In this document: positions 34,174 through 44,503 of the stretch, piece by piece
Layout: every line of letters begins with the position of its first letter
How positions within the stretch are numbered: position 1 is the stretch's first letter
Origin: Ocypus olens
Lineage: Eukaryota; Arthropoda; Insecta; Coleoptera; Staphylinidae
NCBI GenBank assembly: GCA_910593695.2
Contig: OU343055.1
Span: 41,886,682-41,950,681 of the forward strand
Length of the DNA: 64,000 bases
Direction of reading: 5' to 3'
Notes under the pieces: generated by a model
The model's input: the letters and a program-made list of their open reading frames with translations, nothing else
What the model was told of the DNA's origin: nothing
Database searches by the model: none
Made by a program: the position numbers and the translations under genes

Positions 34174-34240
<67 letters not shown>

Positions 34241-34686
34241 TTTTTTTTTCCAGAAATTGTTGAAATGGCATCTAGGGACCCTAAAACGGATATATCCGTA
34301 AAAAAAATTTAAAAATGTTTCACGATCACAATAGTTTCTCGTACTTCGTAACGGAGAAAGTAAAAAAAGAATATTATTTGATTACAGAAATTCACTACAA
34401 TACAAAAACTAATAAGTAAAAAAACAGTTGAAGATAGGTATAGGACATGGTACATGAAATATATCTAGAATTTTCTGAACAATCCAAAAATTGAATAATA
34501 TATAGGGTGTTGCATTTAAAATAAGAAAGTTGGTATTGGCCTCTGCTACATGACACACCCTGTATAAAAAGTTTTTGCTGAAAATAATGCACAACTAAAA
34601 ATACTAATCGGCGTATCCGAGCGTTTTGTCGAACACGCCCCTATTTATTTATTATCGAATTTATTCCATTTGGCTGAAACACACTG
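33903..34686. mobile_element. Foldback mariner MITE with Helentron-like insertion
   Basis: Arms of about 270 bp (33903-34172 and about 34407-34686) begin CAGTGTGTATCAGCCAAATGG and are flanked by TA (33901-33902, 34687-34688). The loop contains the truncated Helentron-like copy below. ORFs in the arms are mirror images and are not genes. Confidence 0.8.
34173..34372 (-). mobile_element. Helentron-like 5' fragment, minus strand
   Basis: On the minus strand, ACTTTCTCCGTTACGAAGT starts at about 34368. It runs through ATATCCGTTTTAGGGTCCC to the (TG)n tract (34176-34235 on this strand as CA), where the copy ends. Truncation at the microsatellite suggests template switching or replication slippage there. 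Confidence 0.75.
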
Positions 34687-35944
34687 TATTTTAAAGTGCA
34701 ACATATACAAAATATCCATTTATGTCCATTTTATAAACGTAATTTAAATCGTAAAAAGTCACTGAAGGAAGGAATGTAAATCTGGTATGAGAAAATATTA
34801 TTTTTATCGATTAAATGTCTTTGCAAATAAAATAATTTATGAATTATATATTAAAATCTCGGTTTTGAATAACTGTATGAACTTATTCCTGAGTATATAG
34901 GCGAAAATTAATATTTTTTAAGCATTTATTGTTACATTGCTACGACAAGAAACATTTTTTCAACAAATCTATTCAAAATTAATTTGCCGTTACAATTCTA
35001 GCAAAATCTGTAAAACCCTGTCCCTAAGTTTCTGGGTAATCAAATAGATAAAATCAATAATTTCTTATACAAAATCTAAAAACAATTGCCGTCGACTTGA
35101 AGTTTTAGAAAATTTGCAACATGTGGGATTTTTTTTTATTAATTAACGAAACAAAACTATTGTAAAAATTTGGCGCATCCCTTTCTATTTTATTCAATCA
35201 TTAATACAAGATTGTCCCATATATTGCATAGTTCTGTATATTTATTATTTTTATATAATATTCTTACCCCCAATATTGTTTTTAAAGCGAATAACTTTCT
35301 TGTCTCTTGTCTCTCATTAACGCGTATATAGTAGGGAAGGCCTAACAGCATTAAAAGAAATTATTTCATGTACAGTTAATTTCATTATAATAAAAAAATA
35401 GTTTTTCAATGAGAAAATAAAAAAAAAACACCATTTTCTCATGGACAATGTGTACATTAAATAACTACATGGCATCTATCGAATTTGGCACCGACTTAAA
35501 TGTTCCATCAACTGAAATGTTTATATTTTGGAAATTCTATCTTACAATTTCCAAAATTTTGGAAGACATCCAAATTAAAATATTTGTTTATATACAAATT
35601 CGCAAAAAATTGTTACCATCCAAATCTTTTCCAAAATTTAATTAGATATTTATAAGATATGTTTAATTTGGAAAAACTTGTGTTTTTTCCGTCAATGTTT
35701 TACCAGGAAAATAATTGTAACATTAATAAATGGTATTAACAAGTAACGGGGAGACACATAACCCATAGTTGTTTTTTCTTGTATTTTGAGATAACTAAAT
35801 ATTAAGGTTCAGTAATTAATCTGTGCGTTGAATGATATCTCCCAAAAAGGTTCTACCTGCTTTTGAAATGGATAGCGAGACCCGTGCCGGAAAATGCCCT
35901 GACATTTTTATGAGCCCATAGTGATTATTACTTACCCCAACAAA
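34687..35944. other. No gene recognised
   Basis: AT-rich. It includes a single satellite-like piece at about 35085-35130 (aaaacaattgccgtcgacttgaa) related to the 161-bp array. Confidence 0.35.
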
Positions 35945-36085
35945 TTCATGAATAGAATTGCGGGGAAAGGAGGGTCGCTGTTCGACTGGGCAAAACGAGT
36001 ACGTCGCGGAGGAAGTAATAGCATGGTGTTAAATCGCATGAACGGGGCGGCCAGGGAATCCGTGCATTTCGACAGCGACGTACTC
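35945..36085 (-). pseudogene. Mariner transposase fragment around the third catalytic Asp
   Basis: The minus strand reads WPPRSCDLTPCYYFL, clearly the WPPRSCDLTPLDYFLWG region of rosa-type mariners with the catalytic Asp replaced. It is about 45 codons and unusually GC-rich for this window. Cut at its right edge by the Helentron-like copy at 36086. Confidence 0.7.
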
Positions 36086-36231
36086 ATTTTCTCCGTTACG
36101 AAGTACGAGAAAGTATTGTGATCGTGATTTTTTTTTCAAAAATTTTTTTTACGGAAATATCCGTTTTGGGGTCCCTAGATGCCATTTCAACAATTTCTGG
36201 AAAAAAAAAATTTGTGTCTGTGTGTGTGTGT

Positions 36232-36263
<32 letters not shown>

Positions 36264-36869
36264 CTGTGCGCGCTGTATCTCAAAAACTAATAGAGAAATT
36301 TATATGAAACTTTGAACATACGTTTTATTTGATAATCCGAAGAACTGAAAAGCTTTTGGTAAAATTTCGTACATGGGAAGTGGGCGTTTACCTTAACTGT
36401 TTTTTGTTTTTTGCCAATATTTTCTTAAATATGAAAAATATCACAAAAACATTTAAACAAACTTTAAAGACAACAAAGAAACGATCATCTTTTGCGGGAA
36501 AACATTTTTCATAAAATCATTTTTATTCGAGAAAAAAATGTATTATTATTTTTTTAATTTTTGGTTTATAATTATAAAACGATAATAGTTACAGCAAATT
36601 TATATTAATAATAATTGTAGAGAATGCTAAAATGAACAACTTATAAACAGTAAGTTTTTTTCGAAATCCCTTTAGTTTTTGAGTAAACTGCGTTTTTGAA
36701 TTTGAAGTATAATTTTATAATTTTGACGTTTAAAACGTCAGTTTCACTCGAGTTTACACAACGGTCGATGTACATTTAAAATATGATTTAAATTGAAAAC
36801 AAACCATGAAAGCGTAAATATAAATGATACCATCAAGTCGGAGAAAGTAACATGATGGCCACATCACCA
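36086..36869 (+). mobile_element. Helentron-like repeat, copy 7
   Basis: Nearly complete: TTTTCTCCGTTACGAAGTAC start, (TG)n at about 36216-36262, GACGTTTAAAACGTC palindrome, TCGGAGAAAGTAACATGATG end. Confidence 0.8.
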
Positions 36870-36876
36870 TTTTTTT

Positions 36877-37074
36877 TTCTTGTGGCCATACCTGAAAAAT
36901 TGTATTTATGCACAACCAGTACACAATCTAGAAGACATGCGGCAACGAATTTGAGATAAATTTATAGAAATTAACAATAATCCAGTGTTGTTGCGGAGCG
37001 TAATGGAGGGTGTGCGACGAAGAGTGCAGGCTTGTGTTCAAGAAGAAGGAAGGCACATACAACATTTAATATAA
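36877..37074 (+). pseudogene. Mariner transposase C-terminal fragment
   Basis: 66 codons: FLWPYLKNCIYAQPVHNLED, one internal stop, then NNNPVLLRSVMEGVRRRV and CVQEEGRHIQHLI before TAA at 37072-37074. This is the C-terminus of a DUF4817-type mariner transposase. The rest is missing; the Helentron-like copy abuts it on the left. Confidence 0.75.
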
Positions 37075-37332
37075 TTTTATAGTGAAAAATTTAACTTAAG
37101 AATCTATGAATTGACTACAGTTTGTTTAATTTTGAGAAGTAACATAACCTCAATATGTGTAACCAAAATCATGGCATACTTGAGGTTTTTTTTTTAATGA
37201 ACATACTTTATTAACGATATATTAATGATACTTTCAGCAAAGAAGTGCCCATCAATGTACCCGAGTTAATAATATGATAATATGAATTTTTTTCTAGTTA
37301 AACAGTTGTAGGAATTATATTTTTATTATATA

Positions 37333-39828
37333 CCGGGTGTGGCACTTAAGACGCCTCGGACCATAGCTCCTTTACGATAAAAGCTATCGAAAAAAATCTA
37401 AGAACAAAGTGGTGCATAGTTACCGTCGCTATGTTTCAAAAATATTTCTAATCATCAGTGGCGTGCCGTACTCCAGTGGCGTACCAAACTTATGTTTTTT
37501 TTAAATAGAATGCCCTATTTTTTATTGCAGATTTGGAAAGTGCTCGACGAGTACTTATTTTTTTATCTAACATGTATACCCTTCACTTTAGCGGTTTCGC
37601 TGTTATAACCCCTTCTTTCAAAATTGCGCCCCATTTTTGAGATTTTTTTGTAGAGAAACTAATTGACGCCGGCGCCTAAATTTTGAATTGAGGTACAGGT
37701 TAAGACCTCGTATACCTTCACATATTTTTTTTTCGGGTAATTTATGGAAAAAAAATAATTTTTGATTGATCTTCGCATGTTGTCATTTTTTCCGAAAATT
37801 TCAAATGGCACCCCCCTAAAAAAATTACGGCGTTGTACAGCCAAAACTCTAAATTTTTCATTGGTGTAAAAAAAATTACACATTGCATAACAAAATTTCG
37901 GAGAAAAAAGGAATTTCATCGCAAATGTCGGGAAACGTTTTCCGTTCCCAAGTGTGCCATGAGAAAACAAATACACAAATACGGTCAACATAATAGTATG
38001 TACCTATTTATTCAACATGATATGAAAAATGCAGATAAAGAAAATTTAACAACTTAAACTAAATGTTAGAAATGACGACCTTCCTGCCGGAGGCATAACC
38101 GCAACTTCGACTCACAAGCTCTAGACACTGCCCTAAGGACTTCTGGTGATATACCGCGGAAAGCCGCGCGGATTCCCTCCCTCATATCCTCGACAGTAGT
38201 TGGTACCGTCCTGTAAACCTCGTCTTTGATATGGCCCCAAAGGAAAAAGTCAAGGGGAGTGAGGTCTGGTGATCTTGGCGGCCACCTCACAGGATCCCCA
38301 CGACCAATCCAGGAGTCAGGAAACGTTTCATCGAGAAATTCCCGAACGACACAGCTATTATGTGCAGGAGCTCCATCGTGCTGGAAAACTATCTGTCGAA
38401 GAGCGGCTAGAGGGACATTTTCCAAGAGATCATCCAAGTCGTCGCGAAGGAACCTCAAATAACTGTTGCCGTTCAGGTGCCCCTCGATGAAATAAGGACC
38501 CAAAAGGTGTTCTCCAAGTATGCCTCCCCAAACATTCAGCGACCATCTTTGCTGGTGGTTTATCATTCGCATGGCTTGTGGGTTTTCATCGGCGTAATAA
38601 TGGTAGTTGTGGCGATTGACATGCCCATTTCTATGGAACGTTGCTTCATCAGAAAATAATACGCGCATAAGAAATGATTCCTCCTGCTCAATTTTGTTGA
38701 TAGCCCACATGCAGAAATCTTGCCTCGCATGAAAATCTTGAGGTTGCAATTCTTGGTGCAGTTGAATCTTAAATGGACGGAATTTGTACTTTTTAAGAAC
38801 ACGATGTACGGATCGCGTTGAAATATCGTGATTCCTACTAATATCACGGATACTGGTATGAGGATCTTCAATAACTGCCTCCAGAACCTGCAGTTCATTA
38901 TTTTCGGTAATAACTGCCTTCTTTCTAACTCTCCTTGGCCGTTTCACACTTCCCGTAGTAGTAAATCTCTCCAACACTTTTTGAAACGCACGTTCATTTG
39001 GATGTGCCCTGTGCGGATATCGCGCAGGGTACACTCGTGATGCCAAGAAACAATTCTTGTTACATTCTCCAAGAATAAATATCATGTCAACCATTTTCTC
39101 TTGAGTTCGGAACATTTTTAGAACGTTTGTCAAAAATGACTTATGGCTGCTACTGACGTCTAATAATTTACTTTGACAATTACCAATCTTTTGTTTTTTC
39201 ATGGCACACTTGGGAACGGAAAACGTTTCCCGACATTTGCGAAGAAATTCCTTTTTTCTCCGAAATTTTGTTATGCAATGTGTAATTTTTTTTACACCAA
39301 TGAAAAATTTAGAGTTTTGGCTGTACAACGCCGTAATTTTTTTAGGGGGGTGCCATTTGAAATTTTCGGAAAAAATGACAACATGCGAAGATCAATCAAA
39401 AATTATTTTTTTTCCATAAATTACCCGAAAAAAAATTATGTAAAGGTATACAAGGTCTTAACCTGTACCTCAATTCAAAATTTAGGCCCCGGCGTCAATT
39501 AGTTTCTCTACAAAAAAATCTCAAAAATGGGGCGCAATTTTGAAAGAAGGGGTTATAACAGCGAAACCGCTAAAGTGAAGGGTATAACATGTTAGATAAA
39601 AAAATAAGTACTCGTCGAGCACTTTCCAAATCTGCAATAAAAAATAGGGCATTCCATTTAAAAAAACATAAGTTTGGTACGCCACTGGAGTACGGCACGC
39701 CACTGATGATTAGAAATATTTTTGAAACATAGCGGCGGTAACTATGCACCACTTTGTTCTTAGATTTTTTTCAATAGCTTTTATCGTAAAGGAGCTATGG
39801 TCCGAGGCATCTTAAGTGCCACACCCTG
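37333..39828 (-). mobile_element. Mariner element with 639-bp terminal inverted repeats
   Basis: TA at 37331-37332 and 39829-39830. Terminal inverted repeats run from about 37333-37971 and 39190-39828 and are nearly identical over their whole length: ends CCGGGTGTGGCACTTAAGA and CAGGGTGTGGCACTTAAGA. 2496 bp. The high arm identity and the intact ORF suggest recent activity. ORFs inside the arms (for example 37833-38057) are incidental. Confidence 0.92.
38066..39115 (-). CDS. Intact mariner transposase (DUF4817/DDE type)
   Basis: 349 codons from ATG 39115 (MFRTQEKMVDMIFILGECN) to the stop at 38066. The frame is open further upstream into the terminal repeat (to 39328), but that part is repeat sequence and I take the first ATG outside it; MVDMIF at 39091 is an alternative. 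The N-terminal DUF4817 domain (about residues 5-60, HPNERAFQKVLERF) is followed by a linker (VKRPRRVRKKAV), a helix-turn-helix (TSIRDISRNHDISTRSVHRVL), then the catalytic core: LFSDEATFHRNG, VFQHDGAPAHN, and WPPRSPDLTPLDFFLWG, with 41 residues between the second and third Asp. All three acidic residues are present and there is no stop. Length is normal for the superfamily, so it may be functional. Confidence 0.9.
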   Translation of the reverse strand: MFRTQEKMVDMIFILGECNKNCFLASRVYPARYPHRAHPNERAFQKVLERFTTTGSVKRPRRVRKKAVITENNELQVLEAVIEDPHTSIRDISRNHDISTRSVHRVLKKYKFRPFKIQLHQELQPQDFHARQDFCMWAINKIEQEESFLMRVLFSDEATFHRNGHVNRHNYHYYADENPQAMRMINHQQRWSLNVWGGILGEHLLGPYFIEGHLNGNSYLRFLRDDLDDLLENVPLAALRQIVFQHDGAPAHNSCVVREFLDETFPDSWIGRGDPVRWPPRSPDLTPLDFFLWGHIKDEVYRTVPTTVEDMREGIRAAFRGISPEVLRAVSRACESKLRLCLRQEGRHF

Positions 39829-40218
39829 TATATTTGAGATTATATATTTCACGCAGAGTGAAACTGAAGTGTTCGCTGTGTTTCCTTTGCGGAGAATATT
39901 TAGTGGGTATTTTCGTGGATATAAATAGCGGAGAGGCGTCAAAGTGACGGGTGGACGGTTGAGTAGTGAGGAGGGTCATCTGAGAGATAAGGAAGGGTAG
40001 CTGGGTAGGCGAGAAATAAGGAATAGGTACCGAAGAAGAAGCACGTGGGCAGCCGTAGGGGCGAGAATCGCACGGAGAACGGAACGCGGCGTGTGAGTAG
40101 CAAAAACGGGCGGCCGGCGCGCGTACGAGCACACAGCGGTGTAGACGCACGGGCTGCGGGAAGAATAGAAATATACGAGGAGCGACTGAAAAGTGAGTGC
40201 GGAACGGTCGAGAGATAA

Positions 40219-40977
40219 ATGGGCAGTCGCCAGCGCACAAATAGTTGCGGGGATCTCAAGCACTTTTTTGAGCAAGTGAGCAAGAGGAAAAGGGCTGAAG
40301 AAAGCGGAACTGATACGATGGAGGCGAAAATTGATAAGTTGCTAAGCAAATTTGAGAAATTAGAAGGGAGGTTGGATGAGTATAACGAGCACATAAAGGA
40401 ACTCAAAAAGGAAATAAGACAAAAAGAGCAAACATGGGAGGTGGAGAAGAAGAAATTAACCGATAGGATTGTGAAGCTGGAAAATATGGAGGAAATCAGA
40501 GAGAAGGGAAGAAGAAGGAAGAATATAATTTTAAATGGAATAAATGAGGAAGGAGACGTGGAAGAGGTGGTGAATAAGCTAGCAGAGAGTATGAAAATCG
40601 CGATACACTTTGAAGAGGCAGTGAGGCTAGGAGTTAAGAAGGAGGGAAAGAAACGGCCAATTCTAGTTAAATGTGTGAACATGGAGGATAAGCAGCGAAT
40701 GATGGCAAAGAAGAGTAGCTTAAGGGATGCAAAGAGTACTATTTACATAGATGATGACCTTCCGAAGAACGAGAGAGAGATCCAGATTAAAATTAAAAGG
40801 ACAGCGTGGGAAGAAAGAAACAAAGGGAAGAAAGTACAAGTATACTATCAAAAAATACGCGTAGAGAATGAGTGGTGGACTTGGAATACGGAGATGGGGG
40901 CTTTGGAGAAGGGGACATGGGGGTCAAAAAACGTGCGCAAGGACCAGGGGAGAGGAGTGGAAGAGGAAGGAAAGTAG
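40219..40977 (+). CDS. LINE ORF1, coiled-coil RNA-binding protein
   Basis: 252 codons. Residues about 35-100 form a long charged coiled coil (KIDKLLSKFEKLEGRLDEY...). This is followed by a GRRRKNIILNGINEE segment and a VRLGVKKEGKKRPILVK segment that resemble the RRM-like core of L1-type ORF1 proteins, then a basic C-terminus. The likely role is binding element RNA in the RNP. The frame is intact and ends 106 bases inside ORF2, so ORF2 probably needs reinitiation or frameshifting. Confidence 0.8.
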   Translation: MGSRQRTNSCGDLKHFFEQVSKRKRAEESGTDTMEAKIDKLLSKFEKLEGRLDEYNEHIKELKKEIRQKEQTWEVEKKKLTDRIVKLENMEEIREKGRRRKNIILNGINEEGDVEEVVNKLAESMKIAIHFEEAVRLGVKKEGKKRPILVKCVNMEDKQRMMAKKSSLRDAKSTIYIDDDLPKNEREIQIKIKRTAWEERNKGKKVQVYYQKIRVENEWWTWNTEMGALEKGTWGSKNVRKDQGRGVEEEGK

Positions 40978-43900
40978 ATAACATACGAGGGGGAGGGAAT
41001 GGGTCGTTTTGGAACGTCAAGCAACGAGACAAGGAGGGGGCAAGAGGAGCAAAAATAATAAGAAGGGAGGAGGAAGCAGGAGCAGAGGAGGGGGAAGAGA
41101 GGATGAGAAAGCAGGAAGTGAAAAAAAAAACTGAGGTGGAACGAAAAGAAGGAGAGGAAGTGAGGGGGAAGGTTAAGGGAAGCTGTGATGGAAGAGTCAG
41201 AGGGGCAGAGGGAAGGCAGGGGCAGAAGTCCAGTGAGAAAGGCAGGTGGCGGGGAGATACAAGTGGGGTAGTGGGGAAAGAAGGGTCGGTAACAATGGGG
41301 TTTTGGAACATAGCGGGAATAAAGTCAAAGGGCAAGGAGGGTAGGTGGAAGAAGGACTTTGAGGATTGGGTGGCTGGGAAAGACGTAGTGGGGATAGTAG
41401 AGACATGGATTGTGAAGGAGGAATGGGGAGAAGTGAAAAGATGGTTGCCGGGAGGTTTTAAATGGGAGATGAAGGAGGCAACAAGATGTGCGATGAAAGG
41501 GAGAGCGAAGGGGGGTATGTTAGTTGGATGGAGAGAGGACAGGAAAGGTGGCAAGATGGAGATTATGGAGGGAGGCGAAGGGCTGATGTGGTTGAAATGG
41601 CAACAGGGAAGATACCAGATTGATGTGGGAGTGGTTTACGTTAGTAAAAACTGGGGAGAGATTAAAAGGGAGATAGATAAGAGAGCTGGGGAAGGAGGAA
41701 GGTGGATGGTGGGGGGAGACTTCAATGCAAGGATAGGTGAGATGGGTGGAGGTATTGGGGAGGACGGGGCGATGAAGAAAAGAAATTCGCAAGATAAGCA
41801 CATAAATGGAGATGGCAGAAGGATGAGGGAGTGGGCGATGGAGGAGGGATGGGAAATACTAAATGGATGCACAGAAGGGGATTGGGAAGGGAAGAGGACA
41901 TACATCGGACCAAGGGGATCATCAGTGATTGACTATATAGCAATCAAAGGTATATCGAGAGAAGAAGTGAGAAGAATGGAGGTGGAGGAAACCATGGGAT
42001 CGGATCATTTGCCAATAAAAGTGGAGATACGGATGGACAAGGGGGAAGGAGTGGAAGGAGTGGAACAAGAACAGGAAGTTGTGAGAATAGAGAGCGGGAT
42101 AAGTGCAATTATACATATGAAGAAAAGGTTGGAGAAGGTGCAGTGGAATGAAGTTGTATCAATGGAGGAAATGGAGGAGGTCATACTGGGATGCGGAAGT
42201 AGAGTGAAGGGAAAGAAGGTGAATGAGAGTACGTGGTTTGATGAAGAATGTCAGCTGGCAAAGAGGGAAGTGAGGGAGGCAATGAGAGAATGCTTATGGA
42301 GCGGAGGGGAAGAGAGGCGGGTGGTGGCAGCTAGAAAAAAGTATGATAGTATATGTGAAAGGAAGAAGATACAGGCATTGGAGAGAACAAGTGAGGAAAT
42401 GAGAAAGTGTAAGAGTGAAGCAGAAATGTGGAATATCCTGAAAAGAGGTGAAAAGAAGAGGCAGATAGGGGTATCAATACAAGAGTGGTCAGAGAAGTGC
42501 AAAGGAAGTAGCGGACGATCGGAGAGTATAGGGGACGGAGGACTAAGGGGAGTGATGGAGGATTTCTCAGAGGAGGAGGTTGAGAAAGCGTTTGAGGAAG
42601 TGAAACGAGGGAAAGCAGCAGGAATGGATGGACTGAAGGCGGAGATGTGGAAGGAGATAGGAAAAGAGGGAAAGGATAAGTTCAGGGAGCTGTTAAATCA
42701 AATGTGGAGAGGGGAAGCAGACTTACCTGCATCATGGAGAGTAGGTGTGGTATGCCCAGTTCACAAAGGAGGAGAGCACGATAAGGTGGACAATTATAGA
42801 GGCATAACAGTCATGGGCAGTGGCTATAAGATTGGGATGATTGTGGTGAAGAACAGGTTGGAGAAAGAAGTAGAAGAGAAGAGGCTGCTACCGGAGACGC
42901 AGGGGGGTTTTAGAAAAGGGAGGGGCACCAGAGACCAGATCTTCACCCTGGCAAGGTTGGTTGAAAGAGTAATGGAAGAAAGAGGAAGTGTATATGCGGT
43001 GTTCCTGGACCTAAAAGCAGCGTATGACAGTATACCGAGGGAGAGCCTGATAGAGTGTTTGAGAAGGAAAGGGGTGAGTGACGGGATGGTAGAGTGGATA
43101 AGAGGAATGTATGAAGAAACGTGGGCGGTAGCGAAAGTGGGAATGGAAGTGTCGGAGAAATTTAGAACGTGGATGGGGGTGAGGCAGGGCTGCCCGCTGA
43201 GTCCTTTGCTATTTAACCTGTATATAAGCGAGTTTGAAGAAGTGTTGAGGAAAGGACAAGCGGGTGGGGTGGTGGTTGGAAGAAGCAAGGTATGGATGTT
43301 GGCGTATGCGGATGATATGGTGTTAATGGCGAGAGACTGGGAAGGGATGAGGGATATGTTGAAGAGAGCGGAGAGGTATATGGATAAGAGAGGGCTGTGT
43401 GTGAATGTAGGGAAAACGAAGTGGATGAGATTTAGGAATAAAGGAAGGGAGGGAAGAGTGAGAGAAATAGAGTGGAAGGGTGAGAGAGTGGAGAGGGTTA
43501 AGGTGTTCAAGTACCTGGGTTTCGTTTTTAAAGGTACGGGAGGGTACGTGGAACACTTAAAATGGATGCAGGGTAAGGCAAGGAAAGCGTGGGGTATGGT
43601 TTGGGGGAAGTGGGGAAAATGGATGGAAAACAATTTTAGAATGGCATGTAAATTGTGGGACGCATGTGTGAGAACGATCTTAATGTATGGTGTGGAAGTA
43701 TGGGGAACGAAGGGGTATGAATGTGTGGAGAGAGAGCAACGGTGGTTCTTGAAGCGTATGTTGGGGGTGGAAGAGTCCACACCAGGGTACATACTGCTTC
43801 AGGAAACAAATAGAGGGAATATGCAGAGTGTGGCAATGGAGAGAGTGGTTAGATATGAGATGAGGTTGTGCGAATTAGAGGAGGAGAGACTGGTGAAAGA

Positions 43901-44438
43901 GGTGTGGGAAACATGTGTGGGTGTAGGAGAGTACAAATGGAGAATGGAGCGAAAGAGAATGTATGAGAGGGTGGGGTTGTCGGAAGCCAAAGCGAAGGAT
44001 TGGATAAAGAGTGGAAGGAATGCGGCAGCGTGGGTGAAAGAGAAGGAGAAGGAAGTGGAAATTCAGGAGAGGCAGGGATGTATCAGGGAGAGTGAGTATA
44101 ATGATATGTATGAAAGGTGGCAGGTGCATGGGAGGTTGCCGAGATACCTGGGTGAGAAGGGGCTGGGCAGGGAGGAAATGGTGACGCTGGCAAGAGCCAG
44201 GTGTGGATCAGGAGAGAGAGGAAGGAAAGTATGGATGGGTACAGAGTATGGGAGATGTGTATTGTGTGAATGGGGGAGGGATACTTGGAGGCATTTGGCA
44301 GAGGAGTGCGAGGGTGTGTGTGAGGAATGGGTGGGAGGGGGGAAAAGAGTGAACGAATGGATGAGAGAGGACGGAACCGGGGTGAAGACACTGGCGAGGT
44401 TGGGGTGGGAAAAGGAGAGGAGAAGGAAAGGAAGTTAA
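40872..44438 (+). CDS. LINE ORF2, endonuclease and reverse transcriptase
   Basis: 1188 codons without a stop. The first about 140 residues are a low-complexity Lys/Glu/Gly-rich leader, so the true start may be ATG 41295, just before GFWNIAGIKSK. APE-type endonuclease: VGIVETW, GGDFNARIG, and GSDHLPIKVE (catalytic His). Reverse transcriptase: GKAAGMDGL, VCPVHKGGEHDKVDNYRGI, GFRKGRGTRDQI, VFLDLKAAYDSI, GVRQGCPLSPLLFNLYI, LAYADDMVLMA (catalytic YADD) and VFKYLGF. A C-terminal CVLCEWGRDTWRHLAEEC zinc-knuckle-like motif follows. All catalytic residues that can be seen are kept. It primes reverse transcription at the nicked chromosomal target. Confidence 0.93.
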   Translation: MVDLEYGDGGFGEGDMGVKKRAQGPGERSGRGRKVDNIRGGGNGSFWNVKQRDKEGARGAKIIRREEEAGAEEGEERMRKQEVKKKTEVERKEGEEVRGKVKGSCDGRVRGAEGRQGQKSSEKGRWRGDTSGVVGKEGSVTMGFWNIAGIKSKGKEGRWKKDFEDWVAGKDVVGIVETWIVKEEWGEVKRWLPGGFKWEMKEATRCAMKGRAKGGMLVGWREDRKGGKMEIMEGGEGLMWLKWQQGRYQIDVGVVYVSKNWGEIKREIDKRAGEGGRWMVGGDFNARIGEMGGGIGEDGAMKKRNSQDKHINGDGRRMREWAMEEGWEILNGCTEGDWEGKRTYIGPRGSSVIDYIAIKGISREEVRRMEVEETMGSDHLPIKVEIRMDKGEGVEGVEQEQEVVRIESGISAIIHMKKRLEKVQWNEVVSMEEMEEVILGCGSRVKGKKVNESTWFDEECQLAKREVREAMRECLWSGGEERRVVAARKKYDSICERKKIQALERTSEEMRKCKSEAEMWNILKRGEKKRQIGVSIQEWSEKCKGSSGRSESIGDGGLRGVMEDFSEEEVEKAFEEVKRGKAAGMDGLKAEMWKEIGKEGKDKFRELLNQMWRGEADLPASWRVGVVCPVHKGGEHDKVDNYRGITVMGSGYKIGMIVVKNRLEKEVEEKRLLPETQGGFRKGRGTRDQIFTLARLVERVMEERGSVYAVFLDLKAAYDSIPRESLIECLRRKGVSDGMVEWIRGMYEETWAVAKVGMEVSEKFRTWMGVRQGCPLSPLLFNLYISEFEEVLRKGQAGGVVVGRSKVWMLAYADDMVLMARDWEGMRDMLKRAERYMDKRGLCVNVGKTKWMRFRNKGREGRVREIEWKGERVERVKVFKYLGFVFKGTGGYVEHLKWMQGKARKAWGMVWGKWGKWMENNFRMACKLWDACVRTILMYGVEVWGTKGYECVEREQRWFLKRMLGVEESTPGYILLQETNRGNMQSVAMERVVRYEMRLCELEEERLVKEVWETCVGVGEYKWRMERKRMYERVGLSEAKAKDWIKSGRNAAAWVKEKEKEVEIQERQGCIRESEYNDMYERWQVHGRLPRYLGEKGLGREEMVTLARARCGSGERGRKVWMGTEYGRCVLCEWGRDTWRHLAEECEGVCEEWVGGGKRVNEWMREDGTGVKTLARLGWEKERRRKGS

Positions 44439-44472
44439 TGTAATTTGTATTTTATTTTTATGCCAATAAAGG

Positions 44473-44503
<31 letters not shown>

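Larger units (their letters stand above)
39840..44503 (+). mobile_element. Full-length-looking non-LTR retrotransposon
   Basis: A GC/purine-rich unit starting within about 15-30 bp of the mariner right end. It has an about 370-bp 5' leader, two overlapping ORFs, a short 3' UTR with AATAAA (44466-44471) and a 29-base T run (44475-44503). The clade is uncertain: the RT resembles RTE/L1-like groups, while ORF1 has an L1-like coiled coil. No target duplication was found with confidence. Confidence 0.85.

Noticed and set aside
37833..38057. Open frame in the left mariner arm and its mirror at 39173-39502
   Set aside because: Both are repeat-arm sequence; the same peptide arises from each arm in opposite orientation and lacks any domain.
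39939..41554. Two long minus-strand frames (247 and 253 codons)
   Set aside because: Both are antisense shadows of LINE 5' leader, ORF1 and ORF2 start; low-complexity Ser/Pro/Phe content.
42824..43792. 322-codon minus-strand open frame
   Set aside because: It is antisense to LINE ORF2; the purine-rich sense strand keeps the complement free of stops. Composition is Ser/Pro/His/Leu-rich with no domain.
44475..44503. RNA polymerase III terminator
   Set aside because: The T29 run follows a polymerase-II type AATAAA LINE end and there is no A/B box promoter upstream.
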